Source of the DNA: Bacillota bacterium
GTDB taxonomy: Bacteria; Bacillota; Clostridia; Peptostreptococcales; Anaerovoracaceae
Direction: 5' to 3'
Assembly: GCA_028724585.1 (NCBI GenBank)
Contig: JAQYCQ010000019.1
Coordinates: 93,017-157,016, forward strand
DNA: 64,000 bases
The notes beneath the pieces were generated by a model. That model was not told the origin of the DNA. It searched no databases and saw only the letters and a list, made by a program, of their open reading frames with translations. Both the position numbers and the translations under genes were made by a program. Each line of letters begins with the position of its first letter. Position 1 is the first letter of the stretch. This document shows positions 17,335 through 26,300 of this stretch, piece after piece.

Positions 17335-19422
17335 ATGGAAAAGGTAAATGAGATCTTCGGCAGTATGGTATTCAACGACGCTGTCATGAGAGAACGCCTT
17401 CCAAAACAGACTTACAAGGCTCTCAAGGAGTCTATCGAGACTAACAAGGAACTGACTATGGATGTGGCGAATGTCATCGCCGCGGAGATGAAGAACTGGG
17501 CTATCGAAAACGGCGCTACACACTTCGCTCACTGGTTCCTGCCTCTGTCAGGCGTAAACGCTGAGAAACACGATGCCTTCATTTCACCTGTAGGCGACGG
17601 CACAGTCATCATGGACTTCTCAGGCAAAGAACTTATCAAAGGCGAGCCGGACGGCTCCAGCTTCCCTTCAGGCGGCATCAGAGCCACTTTCGAAGCAAGG
17701 GGCTATACTAACTGGGATCCGACTTCATACGCTTTCATCAAGGAAAAGACTTTATGCATACCTACAGCTTTCGCAGCTTACGGCGGCGAAGCTCTGGACC
17801 AGAAGACTCCTCTCCTGAGATCTATGGACGAGATCAACAAGCAGGCTATGAGGATCATGAAGATCTTCGGCATGGATGATGTAAAGAAAGTCATCACTTC
17901 TGTAGGAGCTGAACAGGAATACTTCCTCGTAAACAAAGACGCATATTTAAAGAGGCCTGACCTTATCTACACAGGCAGGACGCTCTTCGGCGCTAAGCCT
18001 CCTAAGAGACAGGAACTCGATGACCATTATTTCGGCGCTATCAACCCGAGGGTCAAGGAATTCATGGAAGACCTGGACACAGAGCTCTGGAAGCTGGGCA
18101 TCCCATCCAAGACAGAGCACAACGAGGTGGCACCGGCTCAGCACGAGATGGCACCTATTTATTCAGAGACAAATGTGGCACTCGACCAGAACCAGCTCAG
18201 CATGGAATTCATGAGGAAGATCGCCCGCAGACACGGTATGGTATGCCTGCTCCACGAGAAACCTTTCGCAGGAGTCAACGGCTCAGGCAAGCACGTAAAC
18301 TGGTCTATTTCAACTGATACAGGGGTCAATCTCCTCGATCCGGGCGACAACCCTAAGAAGAACATGATCTTCATGCTCATGCTGATCGCGGTCATCCAGG
18401 CAGTAGACGATTATCAGGATCTGCTCAGATGCTCTGTAGCATCTGCCGGCAACGACCACAGACTCGGCGGAAACGAAGCTCCTCCTGCTATCATGTCCAT
18501 CTTCCTCGGCGACGAGATCGGCTATGTAGTAGACAAGATCATCGCAGGCGAAGAGATCCATATGGACAAGAGCGGCCTGTTCGCGCTCGGAGCTCACGTT
18601 CTCCCTTCATTCAAGAAGGATTCCACAGACAGGAACAGAACTTCCCCGTTCGCCTTCACAGGCAACAAGTTCGAATTCAGAATGCCTGGTTCAGAGCAGT
18701 CCATCGGCGACATATGCTGCGTCCTCAACACTATCGTAGCAGAATCGCTGGAGCAGTACGCTGACAAGCTCGAGGGTACTAACGACCTGGCAGGCGACCT
18801 CAGGAAGCTGACTAAGGATGTCCTTACAAAACACCAGAGGATCATCTACAACGGCGACAACTACACTGAAGAATGGGTAGCGATCGCTGAGAAGAGAGGC
18901 CTCCTCAACCTGACAAGCACAGCGGATGCCGTTAAGGAATCCTGCAATAAAAAGAACATAGAGCTCTACAAGAAGCACGGCATCTTCACAGAGACAGAGA
19001 TTCGCGCGAGATTCGAGGTACAGCTCGAGAATTACGCTAAGATGATCAACATCGAAGCTCTGACAATGATAGACATGGCCCGCAAGTTCATAGCACCGGC
19101 CGTAAGCGCTTACAGCGCAGACCTCGCTGAGACTGCCATATCCAAGAAGGATCTGGGAGTAAACGCAAACGCTGAACTCAAGACCCTCAACAGGATCTCA
19201 GACCTTGCTGAAGTACTCGGCGAGAAGATAGATCTTCTTGAAGAAGCTGTAGTAAAGGCAGGCGACTTCGATACAGTAGAATCAGCCTCATACTTCCACG
19301 ACAGCGTCATCCCTAAGATGACAGAGCTCAGGCTCGTAGCAGACGAGCTCGAAACACTGACATGCAAAGAATACTGGCCGTTCTCAAGCTACGGCGACCT
19401 GCTGTTCAGCGTTCAGTCATAA
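17335..19422 (+). CDS. glnN: glutamine synthetase type III
   Basis: 695-residue GSIII enzyme, making glutamine from glutamate, ammonia and ATP. The ATG at 17335 is preferred over 17308 because AAGGAG lies 7 bases before it. GSIII-specific N-terminal sequence (FGSMVFNDAVMRERLP) precedes the catalytic core with GAEQEYFLV, NEVAPAQHEMAPIYSE (metal/ATP site), HEKPFAGVNGSGKHVNWS and NRTSPFAFTGNKFEFR. The C-terminal helical region is typical and makes it ~1.5 times longer than GSI. A strong promoter followed by an early terminator lies upstream, suggesting control of read-through, perhaps by nitrogen status. Confidence 0.97.
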   Translation: MEKVNEIFGSMVFNDAVMRERLPKQTYKALKESIETNKELTMDVANVIAAEMKNWAIENGATHFAHWFLPLSGVNAEKHDAFISPVGDGTVIMDFSGKELIKGEPDGSSFPSGGIRATFEARGYTNWDPTSYAFIKEKTLCIPTAFAAYGGEALDQKTPLLRSMDEINKQAMRIMKIFGMDDVKKVITSVGAEQEYFLVNKDAYLKRPDLIYTGRTLFGAKPPKRQELDDHYFGAINPRVKEFMEDLDTELWKLGIPSKTEHNEVAPAQHEMAPIYSETNVALDQNQLSMEFMRKIARRHGMVCLLHEKPFAGVNGSGKHVNWSISTDTGVNLLDPGDNPKKNMIFMLMLIAVIQAVDDYQDLLRCSVASAGNDHRLGGNEAPPAIMSIFLGDEIGYVVDKIIAGEEIHMDKSGLFALGAHVLPSFKKDSTDRNRTSPFAFTGNKFEFRMPGSEQSIGDICCVLNTIVAESLEQYADKLEGTNDLAGDLRKLTKDVLTKHQRIIYNGDNYTEEWVAIAEKRGLLNLTSTADAVKESCNKKNIELYKKHGIFTETEIRARFEVQLENYAKMINIEALTMIDMARKFIAPAVSAYSADLAETAISKKDLGVNANAELKTLNRISDLAEVLGEKIDLLEEAVVKAGDFDTVESASYFHDSVIPKMTELRLVADELETLTCKEYWPFSSYGDLLFSVQS

Positions 19423-19448
19423 TAAAGCCCAAAAGGTTATACAACTAA

Positions 19449-19567
19449 TATATGCACACACAAGGAGAATCCGTTCCATGCTGCCGTCCGGGCAGCATGG
19501 CGCTGGAAGCTCCGCATACCGCTCAGCCATAGCGGTCAATCTCCAGTAAGTATTTCCTTTACATATA
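19449..19567. ncRNA. candidate structured RNA downstream of glnN
   Basis: The segment folds into a closed three-way shape: outer stem TATATG (19449) with CATATA (19562), AAGGAGA (19462) with TTTCCTT (19553), a perfect 10-bp hairpin CCATGCTGCC/GGCAGCATGG (19476-19500), and a nested arm CTGGA...TCCAG enclosing ACCGCT/AGCGGT. No known family was recognised and the transcribed strand is unclear. Confidence 0.35.
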
Positions 19568-19666
19568 CTTAATTTCATTTGCGGGCCGTTCGGCCGGCGC
19601 CGGTTTCGGCTCCGGCCGGGCGATCTGTAAATCAAAACGACCATTCAAAGCAATTCTATTCCTGAA

Positions 19667-19692
19667 AGCCGCATTTCCGATGCGGCTTTTTC
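19667..19692 (+). terminator. intrinsic terminator
   Basis: Stem AGCCGCAT/ATGCGGCT with a TTCCG loop, then a T-run. It probably ends the glnN region transcript. Confidence 0.75.
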
Positions 19693-19710
19693 CATGCCCT
19701 GAATAACGGA

Positions 19711-19738
19711 TTGCCGCGTGCGGCTCTTCTGATATAAT
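19711..19738 (+). promoter_or_regulatory. promoter of the SdpI-like pair
   Basis: TTGCCG (19711-19716), 16 bases, TATAAT (19733-19738). The expected start of transcription near 19745 is 16 bases before the ATG. Confidence 0.65.
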
Positions 19739-19760
19739 GGGTTATCAGGAGGTAGAAGGT

Positions 19761-20378
19761 ATGAATATTCCAATGGCGCTGGTGAGCCTCATAGTGCCTT
19801 TCATATATATTTTCGGAGGGATACTGACCCTTACGCACCCGCCCGAGTACGGCAGCAGCAGACCGGCTTACAGGACGGAATACGCTAAAAAGAGCCGCAG
19901 GACCTGGGATTACGCTAATCACAGCTTCAGCGTTGTATGTATCTTTATGGGGATATATCTGGCCGCTTTTACAGGCCTGGTAGACGCTATACTGAGAAAG
20001 TTCCCGGCAGGCTTTGCCTGGGCAGCGACCGTCGCGCTCATCATAGTACAGATAGTCCTGGTGCTCCTGCCGAGAGGCTATGTCGAAAAGAACCTCAAGT
20101 TCCTTTATGACGAAAATGGGGAGGAAAGATTCCCGGATGATATAGATGTTAAAGAAGAGGAAGATGATGGCTGGGAAGACTGGGACACCTGGGTAGGCGC
20201 TAAAGAAAAGGACAAAGAAGACGGATGGCTGGACTGGGACGAATGGCTTAAGCAGCGCGATAAGGAGCTGGATGAAGAGAGAGCCAGGAAAAAAGCCGCT
20301 GAGGAAGGTGAAACTGCCGCAGCCGAAGATGGAGAAGACAGCAGTTCTGACAGGGATGGCAGGGAGGAAGGAAAATGA
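19761..20378 (+). CDS. SdpI-family-like membrane protein with acidic tail
   Basis: 205-residue membrane protein. The ATG at 19761 follows AGGAGG by 8 bases. Three hydrophobic segments (about residues 4-24, 57-77, 84-104) are seen. Between the first two lies YRTEYAKKSRRTWDYANHSF, which resembles the conserved R-T...W-x-x-A-N signature of the SdpI/YhfL family, whose best-known member confers immunity to the SdpC toxin. After residue ~115 the protein is a long charged, Trp/Asp/Glu-rich cytoplasmic tail (DDGWEDWDTWV repeated as EDGWLDWDEWL). It overlaps the next gene by ATGA, and that gene has the same architecture. Function unknown; immunity or signalling roles are speculation. Confidence 0.7.
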   Translation: MNIPMALVSLIVPFIYIFGGILTLTHPPEYGSSRPAYRTEYAKKSRRTWDYANHSFSVVCIFMGIYLAAFTGLVDAILRKFPAGFAWAATVALIIVQIVLVLLPRGYVEKNLKFLYDENGEERFPDDIDVKEEEDDGWEDWDTWVGAKEKDKEDGWLDWDEWLKQRDKELDEERARKKAAEEGETAAAEDGEDSSSDRDGREEGK

Positions 20379-20890
20379 TAGTATTGCAGTTGATATTGAG
20401 CCTGATCATACCGGCTGTATTGATAGTCGGCGGGCGCAGATATATAAAAGACCAGCCGGCTTATGGAGAAAAAAGGTTTCTCAGATTTCACTCGAAAAGA
20501 GCCGCGGCTTCGGAAGAGGCCTGGCACTTTGTAAATAACCTGTACGCGCACATGCTGTACGGGTCGGGACTCAGCATCGGCGGGGTGACGGTAATATTTT
20601 TCCTGGTGGCATCCCATTATGTGACTCACAGGTGGATACTCTGCATTTCACTCATGATCGTACAGATCGTTGGCAGCATCGTGCTCCCGGCTCTCACAGC
20701 GTATTTTATGCTTCGACGCATGTACGACAAGGACGGGCTTCCGACGGAGCCGGATCCGGATGATGAAGAGGAGCAGGAAGAAAATGCCATAGCCGCTGAA
20801 GGGATTGAAGTCACACAGGAAGATCCTGACAGTGACGATGCGGATGACTTGAAAGAGGAAATCGTTGATGAAGACAAGGATCAGGAATAA
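20375..20890 (+). CDS. second SdpI-family-like membrane protein with acidic tail
   Basis: 171-residue protein, translationally coupled to the preceding gene. It has three hydrophobic segments (about residues 3-19, 62-82, 89-112) and an SdpI-type loop (YGEKRFLRFHSKRAAASEEAWHFVNNLY) between the first and second, followed by a highly acidic C-terminus (from about residue 124). The pair probably arose by duplication and may act as a heteromer. No toxin gene of the SdpC type, nor sdpR regulator, is adjacent. A perfect hairpin terminator follows at 20942. Confidence 0.65.
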   Translation: MIVLQLILSLIIPAVLIVGGRRYIKDQPAYGEKRFLRFHSKRAAASEEAWHFVNNLYAHMLYGSGLSIGGVTVIFFLVASHYVTHRWILCISLMIVQIVGSIVLPALTAYFMLRRMYDKDGLPTEPDPDDEEEQEENAIAAEGIEVTQEDPDSDDADDLKEEIVDEDKDQE

Positions 20891-20941
20891 AAGTGAATAC
20901 AAATAAATATATATTTTTACAGAAAATATGAAACTCTGAGG

Positions 20942-20962
20942 CGGCGCGAGAGCGCCGTTTTT
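20942..20962 (+). terminator. intrinsic terminator
   Basis: CGGCGC-GAGA-GCGCCG followed by five T, downstream of the SdpI-like pair. Confidence 0.8.
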
Positions 20963-21066
20963 ACTTTTTACGATCAACTTTATCAGAACGTAAATAAAAT
21001 CGCTTAAAATGGAGATCAGAGCTTATCACAGGCTTTTGCCGGTCTGTGGCTTCCGCGGAGCGGTAT

Positions 21067-21081
21067 GTGAGCGGAGCTCAC
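21067..21081. repeat. GGA-loop mini-hairpin (copy 5)
   Basis: Perfect stem GTGAGC/GCTCAC with GGA loop, upstream of the T-box promoter. An additional CCGCGGAGCGG lies at 21053-21063. Confidence 0.75.
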
Positions 21082-21121
21082 GGTATCGGCAGGCGCTTTT
21101 GTACTCTTTTTATTTTTCTCA

Positions 21122-21150
21122 TTGATTTAGACCTGTCGATTTTATATAAT
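21122..21150 (+). promoter_or_regulatory. promoter of the T-box/gatCAB operon
   Basis: TTGATT (21122-21127), 17 bases, TATAAT (21145-21150). Transcription should start near 21157. Confidence 0.8.
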
Positions 21151-21384
21151 ACAAGTTAATCATGTTCAATGATTGTAATTTATTCCGCAGTTATTTACAT
21201 ATTAATATCATAAAGCTATGACCGGGAGGAGTAGCCGGAGAAGCGCAGTAAAAGGGAACGGCATCGTGACTGAAAGTGCCGTCTGGACAGCTGCCGGTGA
21301 ATAACACCCGAGAGCCTGTTCTTCGAAACCGTTTCGGCGGCGGGTAGGGGAACACGTCTGACGCGCGTTACTGTGTCGAGAGAG

Positions 21385-21399
21385 GACGCCTCCGGCGTC
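21385..21399. repeat. GGA-type mini-hairpin inside the T-box leader (copy 6)
   Basis: Perfect stem GACGCC/GGCGTC with TCC loop, in the leader between the stem I domain and the T-box core. Confidence 0.7.
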
Positions 21400-21433
21400 A
21401 ATGCGGGTGGTACCGCGGTTATGTGATTAATCG

Positions 21434-21466
21434 TCCCTGCAGCTGTATATGCTGCGGGGATTTTTT
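21434..21466 (+). terminator. T-box terminator
   Basis: Stem TCCCTGCAGC against GCTGCGGGGA with a TGTATAT loop, then a run of T. It is the regulated terminator of the leader. Confidence 0.9.
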
Positions 21467-21482
21467 ATTTGGAGGAATTGCA

Positions 21483-21770
21483 ATGCAGATTAATGAAGAT
21501 CTGATCGGATACCTCGGGGATCTTTCAAGGCTCTACCTCAGCGATGACGAGAAGAAGAGCATGGAATCCGATCTCACGGATATCCTCAATTATGTAGACA
21601 AGCTCAGTGAGCTCGATACTGCCGGCATGCCGGAGATGTCTCATCCTTTCGAGGATGTGAACAGCTTCCGCGAGGACGAGGTCGTGAACCACGACGACAG
21701 GGAGAGACTGCTGGCTAACGCGCCGGAGAAGCGCGGTTCGTATTTCAAGGTATTTAAGACTGTTGAGTAG
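21483..21770 (+). CDS. gatC: Asp/Glu-tRNA amidotransferase subunit C
   Basis: 95-residue GatC, the small subunit that stabilises GatA-GatB in the Asp-tRNA(Asn)/Glu-tRNA(Gln) amidotransferase. The ATG at 21483 is set by GGAGGAATTGCA directly upstream; an in-frame extension to 21423 would lie inside the T-box terminator. Features are the N-terminal helix (LIGYLGDLSRLYLSDDEKKSM), the middle helix with DILNYVDKLSELDT and the extended tail with SHPFEDVNSFREDEV. It is followed 9 bases later by gatA. Confidence 0.95.
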   Translation: MQINEDLIGYLGDLSRLYLSDDEKKSMESDLTDILNYVDKLSELDTAGMPEMSHPFEDVNSFREDEVVNHDDRERLLANAPEKRGSYFKVFKTVE

Positions 21771-21779
21771 GGAGAGGAC

Positions 21780-23321
21780 ATGGAAATAAGAGATCTGACT
21801 GCCCTCGAGCTCGGGCAGAAGATAAAGAGCGGCGAGATAAAGGTCAGGGAGGCTGCTGAGGCTTACCTGGACGCCGTAGAAGAAAAAGACGAAAAAGTAA
21901 ACGCGTATATCACTGTTACTAAAGAAGACGCGCTGGCGAGAGCCGATGAGGTTCAGGAGATCCTGGACAAGGGCGGCTTCGAGGGAAGCAGGCTGGCAGG
22001 AGTGCCTGTCGCTGTAAAGGACAATCTCTGCACAGAGGGCGTTCTCACAAGCGCGGCTTCACATATCCTGGACAACTTCGTTCCCCCTTACAGCGCGACT
22101 GCTGTGATGAAGACAAAGGAAGCCGGCGCTGTAATGCTGGGCAAGGCAAATATGGACGAGTTCGCCATGGGCGGCTCGACGGAGACTTCCTTCTTCGGAG
22201 CCTGCGGCAATCCTTGGGATACTTCAAGGGTTCCGGGCGGTTCTTCAGGCGGAAGCGCCGCGGCTGTAGCGGCCGGTATGGCTCCTTACGCTCTTGGCTC
22301 TGATACAGGCGGTTCCATCAGGCAGCCGGCTGCTTTCACAGGATTGACAGGCATAAAGCCGACCTACGGCAGTGTTTCACGATACGGCCTTCTGGCCTAC
22401 GCTTCGTCACTTGACCAGATAGGACCTATCGCTCACGATGTCAAGGACGCGGCTGCTGTACTCGAGATGATCTCGGGAAAGGACGACAGAGACAGCACTT
22501 CCATCATCGATAGTCCGTTCGATTTCAGCGCTTCCATCGCTGATCCTGACGATCCTTCAGCGTCTGTCAAAGGCATGAAGATCGGCCTTCCGTCCAACTG
22601 CTTCGGCAAGGGACTCGATCCGGAGATCGACAAGGCTATAAAGGACGCGGCTAAGCTTCTGGAGAGCGAAGGTGCCATAGTGGAGGAATTCGAGCTTCCT
22701 AACCTGGACTACGCGGTTCCGGCTTATTACATCATCGCCTGCGCGGAGGCCTGCTCCAACCTGTCACGTTATGACGGCATCAAGTACGGCCTGAGGACCA
22801 AAAAGGCAGAGGATATCATCGAGACTTACTATAAATCAAGGAGCGAGGGCTTCGGCACAGAGGTCAAACGCAGGATCATGCTCGGCTCCTTCGTGCTGAG
22901 CTCCGGCTACTTCGACGCTTACTACAAGAAAGCCCTGCAGGTAAGGGGACTCATAAAGAGATCCTTCGACGACGCGTTCAAGAAGTACGATATGATCGTC
23001 AGCCCGGTCAGCCCGACTACGGCTTACAAGATCGGCGGTCAGATCAGCGATCCTGTCGCTATGTACATGGCCGATATCTATACGGTATCTATAAACCTTA
23101 CAGGCGTTCCTTCTATCTCGCTCCCTTGCGGATTCAGCTCGGAAGGACTTCCTATCGGCATGCAGCTGATAGGAGATTCCTTCTCGGAGGATAAGCTGAT
23201 AAAGGTTTCATCGGCTTATCAGGAACTCACAGATCACCATAAGCAGAGACCTGCTGTGTTCGTTAAAGGCGGAGCAGACAGCCTTCCTGTACTCAAGAAA
23301 GAAAGGAGCGTGGAAGAATAA
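21780..23321 (+). CDS. gatA: Asp/Glu-tRNA amidotransferase subunit A
   Basis: 513-residue amidase that releases ammonia from glutamine and passes it to GatB. The amidase-signature Ser-cis-Ser-Lys triad is complete: Lys in VPVAVKDNLCTEG, the two serines in GGSSGGSAAAVAAG and GSDTGGSIRQPAAF. The glutamine-pocket region and C-terminal PCGFSSEGLPIGMQLIG are typical. The stop overlaps the ATG of the gatB fusion by one base (TAATG). It is the second gene of a T-box-regulated operon. Confidence 0.97.
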   Translation: MEIRDLTALELGQKIKSGEIKVREAAEAYLDAVEEKDEKVNAYITVTKEDALARADEVQEILDKGGFEGSRLAGVPVAVKDNLCTEGVLTSAASHILDNFVPPYSATAVMKTKEAGAVMLGKANMDEFAMGGSTETSFFGACGNPWDTSRVPGGSSGGSAAAVAAGMAPYALGSDTGGSIRQPAAFTGLTGIKPTYGSVSRYGLLAYASSLDQIGPIAHDVKDAAAVLEMISGKDDRDSTSIIDSPFDFSASIADPDDPSASVKGMKIGLPSNCFGKGLDPEIDKAIKDAAKLLESEGAIVEEFELPNLDYAVPAYYIIACAEACSNLSRYDGIKYGLRTKKAEDIIETYYKSRSEGFGTEVKRRIMLGSFVLSSGYFDAYYKKALQVRGLIKRSFDDAFKKYDMIVSPVSPTTAYKIGGQISDPVAMYMADIYTVSINLTGVPSISLPCGFSSEGLPIGMQLIGDSFSEDKLIKVSSAYQELTDHHKQRPAVFVKGGADSLPVLKKERSVEE

Positions 23322-26300
23322 TGGAATATGAAGTAGTCATGGGACTGGAAGTCCATGTAGAGCTCTCCACAAAGACCAAGATCTTCTGCGGATGCTCCAC
23401 AGAGTTCGGCGGCGAGCCTAACTCACATACATGCCCTGTCTGCATGGGTATGCCGGGATCCCTTCCGGTACTCAATAAGGGAGTTGTAGACCGCGCTATT
23501 AAGACCGGCCTGGCTTTCCACTGCGATATCCAGTACTCCAACATGTTCGACAGGAAGAACTATTTCTATCCTGACCTTCCTAAGGATTATCAGATCTCGC
23601 AGCTGTATCATCCTATCTGTCTCAACGGATACATCGAGATCGAGAATCCGGCTCCGGGACAGGATCTGGACGAGTACGGAATGATCCGCGACAAGGGCGC
23701 CTATGCCGCTGACGGAACGGGCAACTCAGAGATAAAATCAACTAAGCTTACTCCGGCTCCGGAGGGTGTAAAGCGTATCAGGCTCCACGAGATCCACATG
23801 GAAGAGGATGCCGGCAAGCTGGTTCATGAAGCTGCCGCTACTATGATCGACTACAACAGATGCGGAGTCCCTCTGCTGGAGATAGTTTCCGAGCCTGACT
23901 TCAGAAGCGCTGACGAAGTAGTAGAGTACCTCGAGAAGATCCGTGAGATGCTGGTATATATGAACGTATCGGACTGCAAGATGGAAGAGGGCTCTATGAG
24001 AGCCGATGTAAACCTCTCGGTACGTCCTAAGGGCTCGGACAAGTTCGGCACAAGGACAGAGATGAAGAACATCAACTCCCTCAAGTCCATAAAGAATGCC
24101 ATAGAGTTCGAAGCTAAGCGCCAGATGGACATCCTCAACGCAGGCGGCACCATCAGCCAGGAAACACGCAGATGGGACGAGGAGAAGAGCGAGACTTTCG
24201 TGATGCGTTCCAAGGAGAACGCTCAGGATTACAGGTATTTCCCGGATCCTGACCTCGTGCCTGTAAAGATCACAGACCTCTGGGTCAAGAAGATGCAGGG
24301 AGAAATGCCTGAGCTTCCTCAGGACAAGCGCAGACGCTACACAGAGGATCTTGGGCTCACTGCTGAAACAGCACGTACTATCACTTCGGAAAAGGCTCTG
24401 GCAGACCTGTTCGACCAGGCTTACGACATCTGTGGTTTCGCCCGCGACACAGCCAACACCATAACTGTAGACCTCATCGGCATCATAAAGGAAGCCGGCG
24501 GAGAGCCAGCTGATATCGATATCGATCCGGCTAAGTTCGCCAAGATCATCGAGCTGGTCTCAGAAGAAAAGATCAACAGGAACGTCGGCCGCGACTTAGT
24601 CAAGGAGCTCTATCTCCACGGCACAGATCCTGAGCAGTACGTCAAGGAAAACGGCCTTATGATCGAGAACGATCTCTCGGTCATCGGTTCCCTCATCGAT
24701 GACGTACTCGCTGAATTCCCTCAGTCAGTAGCTGACTACAAGTCCGGCAAGAAAAAGGCCTTTGGATTCATGGTCGGCCAGGTGATGAGGAGACTCAAAG
24801 GCAAAGGATCGCCTCGCGCGGTAAACGGACTCCTGAAGGAGAAGCTGGATGGAACTGCTTACGATCCGGAAAAAGCTGCTCTGGAAGAGAAGCTTAAAAA
24901 GGCCCAGAAGGCTGAAGAAGCAGCCCAGAAAGCCGCTGAGAGCGCTGATAAGGCTGTTTCACGTGAAACTTACCAGCCGCAGCTCACAGCTGCTGAGAAG
25001 GCTCTGCAGAGAGCTCAGGACGGCTCAGATGAAAAGGCTGAAGGTGAAGACCGTATCGCTTTCCAGCCTAACAGATACCGTACACATACCTGCGGCGAGC
25101 TCAGGGAATCGAACATCGGCGAGCACGTTAAGGTTTCCGGATGGCTGCAGACTGTCCGCGACCACGGCGGCATAGTATTCCTCGACCTCAGAGATTTCTA
25201 CGGCGTAACTCAGATCGTCGTAAACGAAGATATGATCAGCGGCATCAGCAAGGAAACTGTAATAGAGGTCGAAGGCGATGTCATAAGAAGAGACGAAGAG
25301 ACCGTCAACCCTAACATCGCTACAGGTCTTGTAGAAGTAAAGGCAGAGAAGGTCACTGTACTCGGCCCTTGCAAGTCTTCGCTCCCGTTCGAGGTTGAAA
25401 GATCAAAGGAGACTCGTGAGGACGTAAGGCTCACGCACAGGTATCTGGACCTGAGAAACCCTGCTGTAAGGGACAATATGATCTTCAGATCCAAGGTCAT
25501 CCAGTACCTGAGACACAAGATGGAAGACCTCGGCTTCCTGGAAGTCCAGACTCCTATCCTGGCAGCATCGTCGCCTGAAGGCGCCAGAGACTATCTGGTA
25601 CCGAGCAGAAAGCACAAGGGCAAGTTCTACGCCCTTCCTCAGGCTCCTCAGCAGTTCAAGCAGCTGCTCATGGCCTCAGGCTTCGACAGGTACTTCCAGA
25701 TCGCTCCTTGCTTCAGAGACGAGGACGCCAGACTTGACAGGTCGCCGGGCGAATTCTACCAGCTGGACTTCGAGATGGCCTTCGCTACACAGGAAGATGT
25801 ATTTGCTGTAGCGGAGAAGGTAATGTACGATACATTTACTCACTTCTCAGATCTCCCTGTTTCTAAGCCGCCTTTCAGGAGGATCACTTACAGGGACGCT
25901 ATGCTGAAATACGGTTCAGATAAGCCGGATCTCAGAAACCCTCTGATCATCATCGACCTGAGCGACTTCTTCGCCAAGGTGGACTTCGCTCCGTTCAGAG
26001 GCAGGATCGTAAGGGCTATCAGGGTTCCTGGCGCTATCAAGCAGTCAAAGTCATGGTTCAAGTCCATGGAAAAGTACGCTCTCAGCATAGGCATGAAGGG
26101 CCTCGGATATATCAGCGTCAAGGACGATATGACATACAAGGGACCTATAGACAAGTTCATGACTGACGAGCAGAAGGTCGAGATCGCCAAGCTGGCTGAG
26201 CTGCAGCCGGGCGACGTTCTCTACTTCATCAGCGACGAGCCGGGTATGGTAGAGAAGTACGCCGGACAGATCAGAAACGAGGTCGCTGACCGCCTCGGCA

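Larger units (their letters stand above)
19423..19760. other. glnN-sdpI intergenic region
   Basis: 338 bases with no convincing gene. It contains a foldable ~119-nt element (19449-19567), a GC-rich palindromic stretch (19581-19621), an intrinsic terminator (19667-19692) and a promoter (19711-19738). Confidence 0.6.
21157..21470 (+). promoter_or_regulatory. T-box riboswitch (probable tRNA-Asn) of gatCAB-aspS
   Basis: Leader RNA that reads the charging state of a tRNA. The T-box core GGGTGGTACCGCGG is at 21405-21418 and is followed by the terminator. In stem I, CCGGG (21222) pairs with CCCG (21307) and CCGG (21235) with CCGG (21294), leaving AGGAGTAG opposite TGAATAACA as the specifier loop. 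The codon followed by A is AAC (21303-21305), predicting tRNA-Asn, which fits an operon that makes Asn-tRNA by transamidation. A GAA (Glu) triplet also lies in this loop at 21299. A mini-hairpin (21385-21399) sits just before the T-box. Confidence 0.92.

Noticed and set aside
24840..25075. GatB-AspRS fusion as a lost stop codon error
   Set aside because: The junction contains a ~70-residue linker of regular Ala/Glu/Lys composition in frame, which a single base error would not create.
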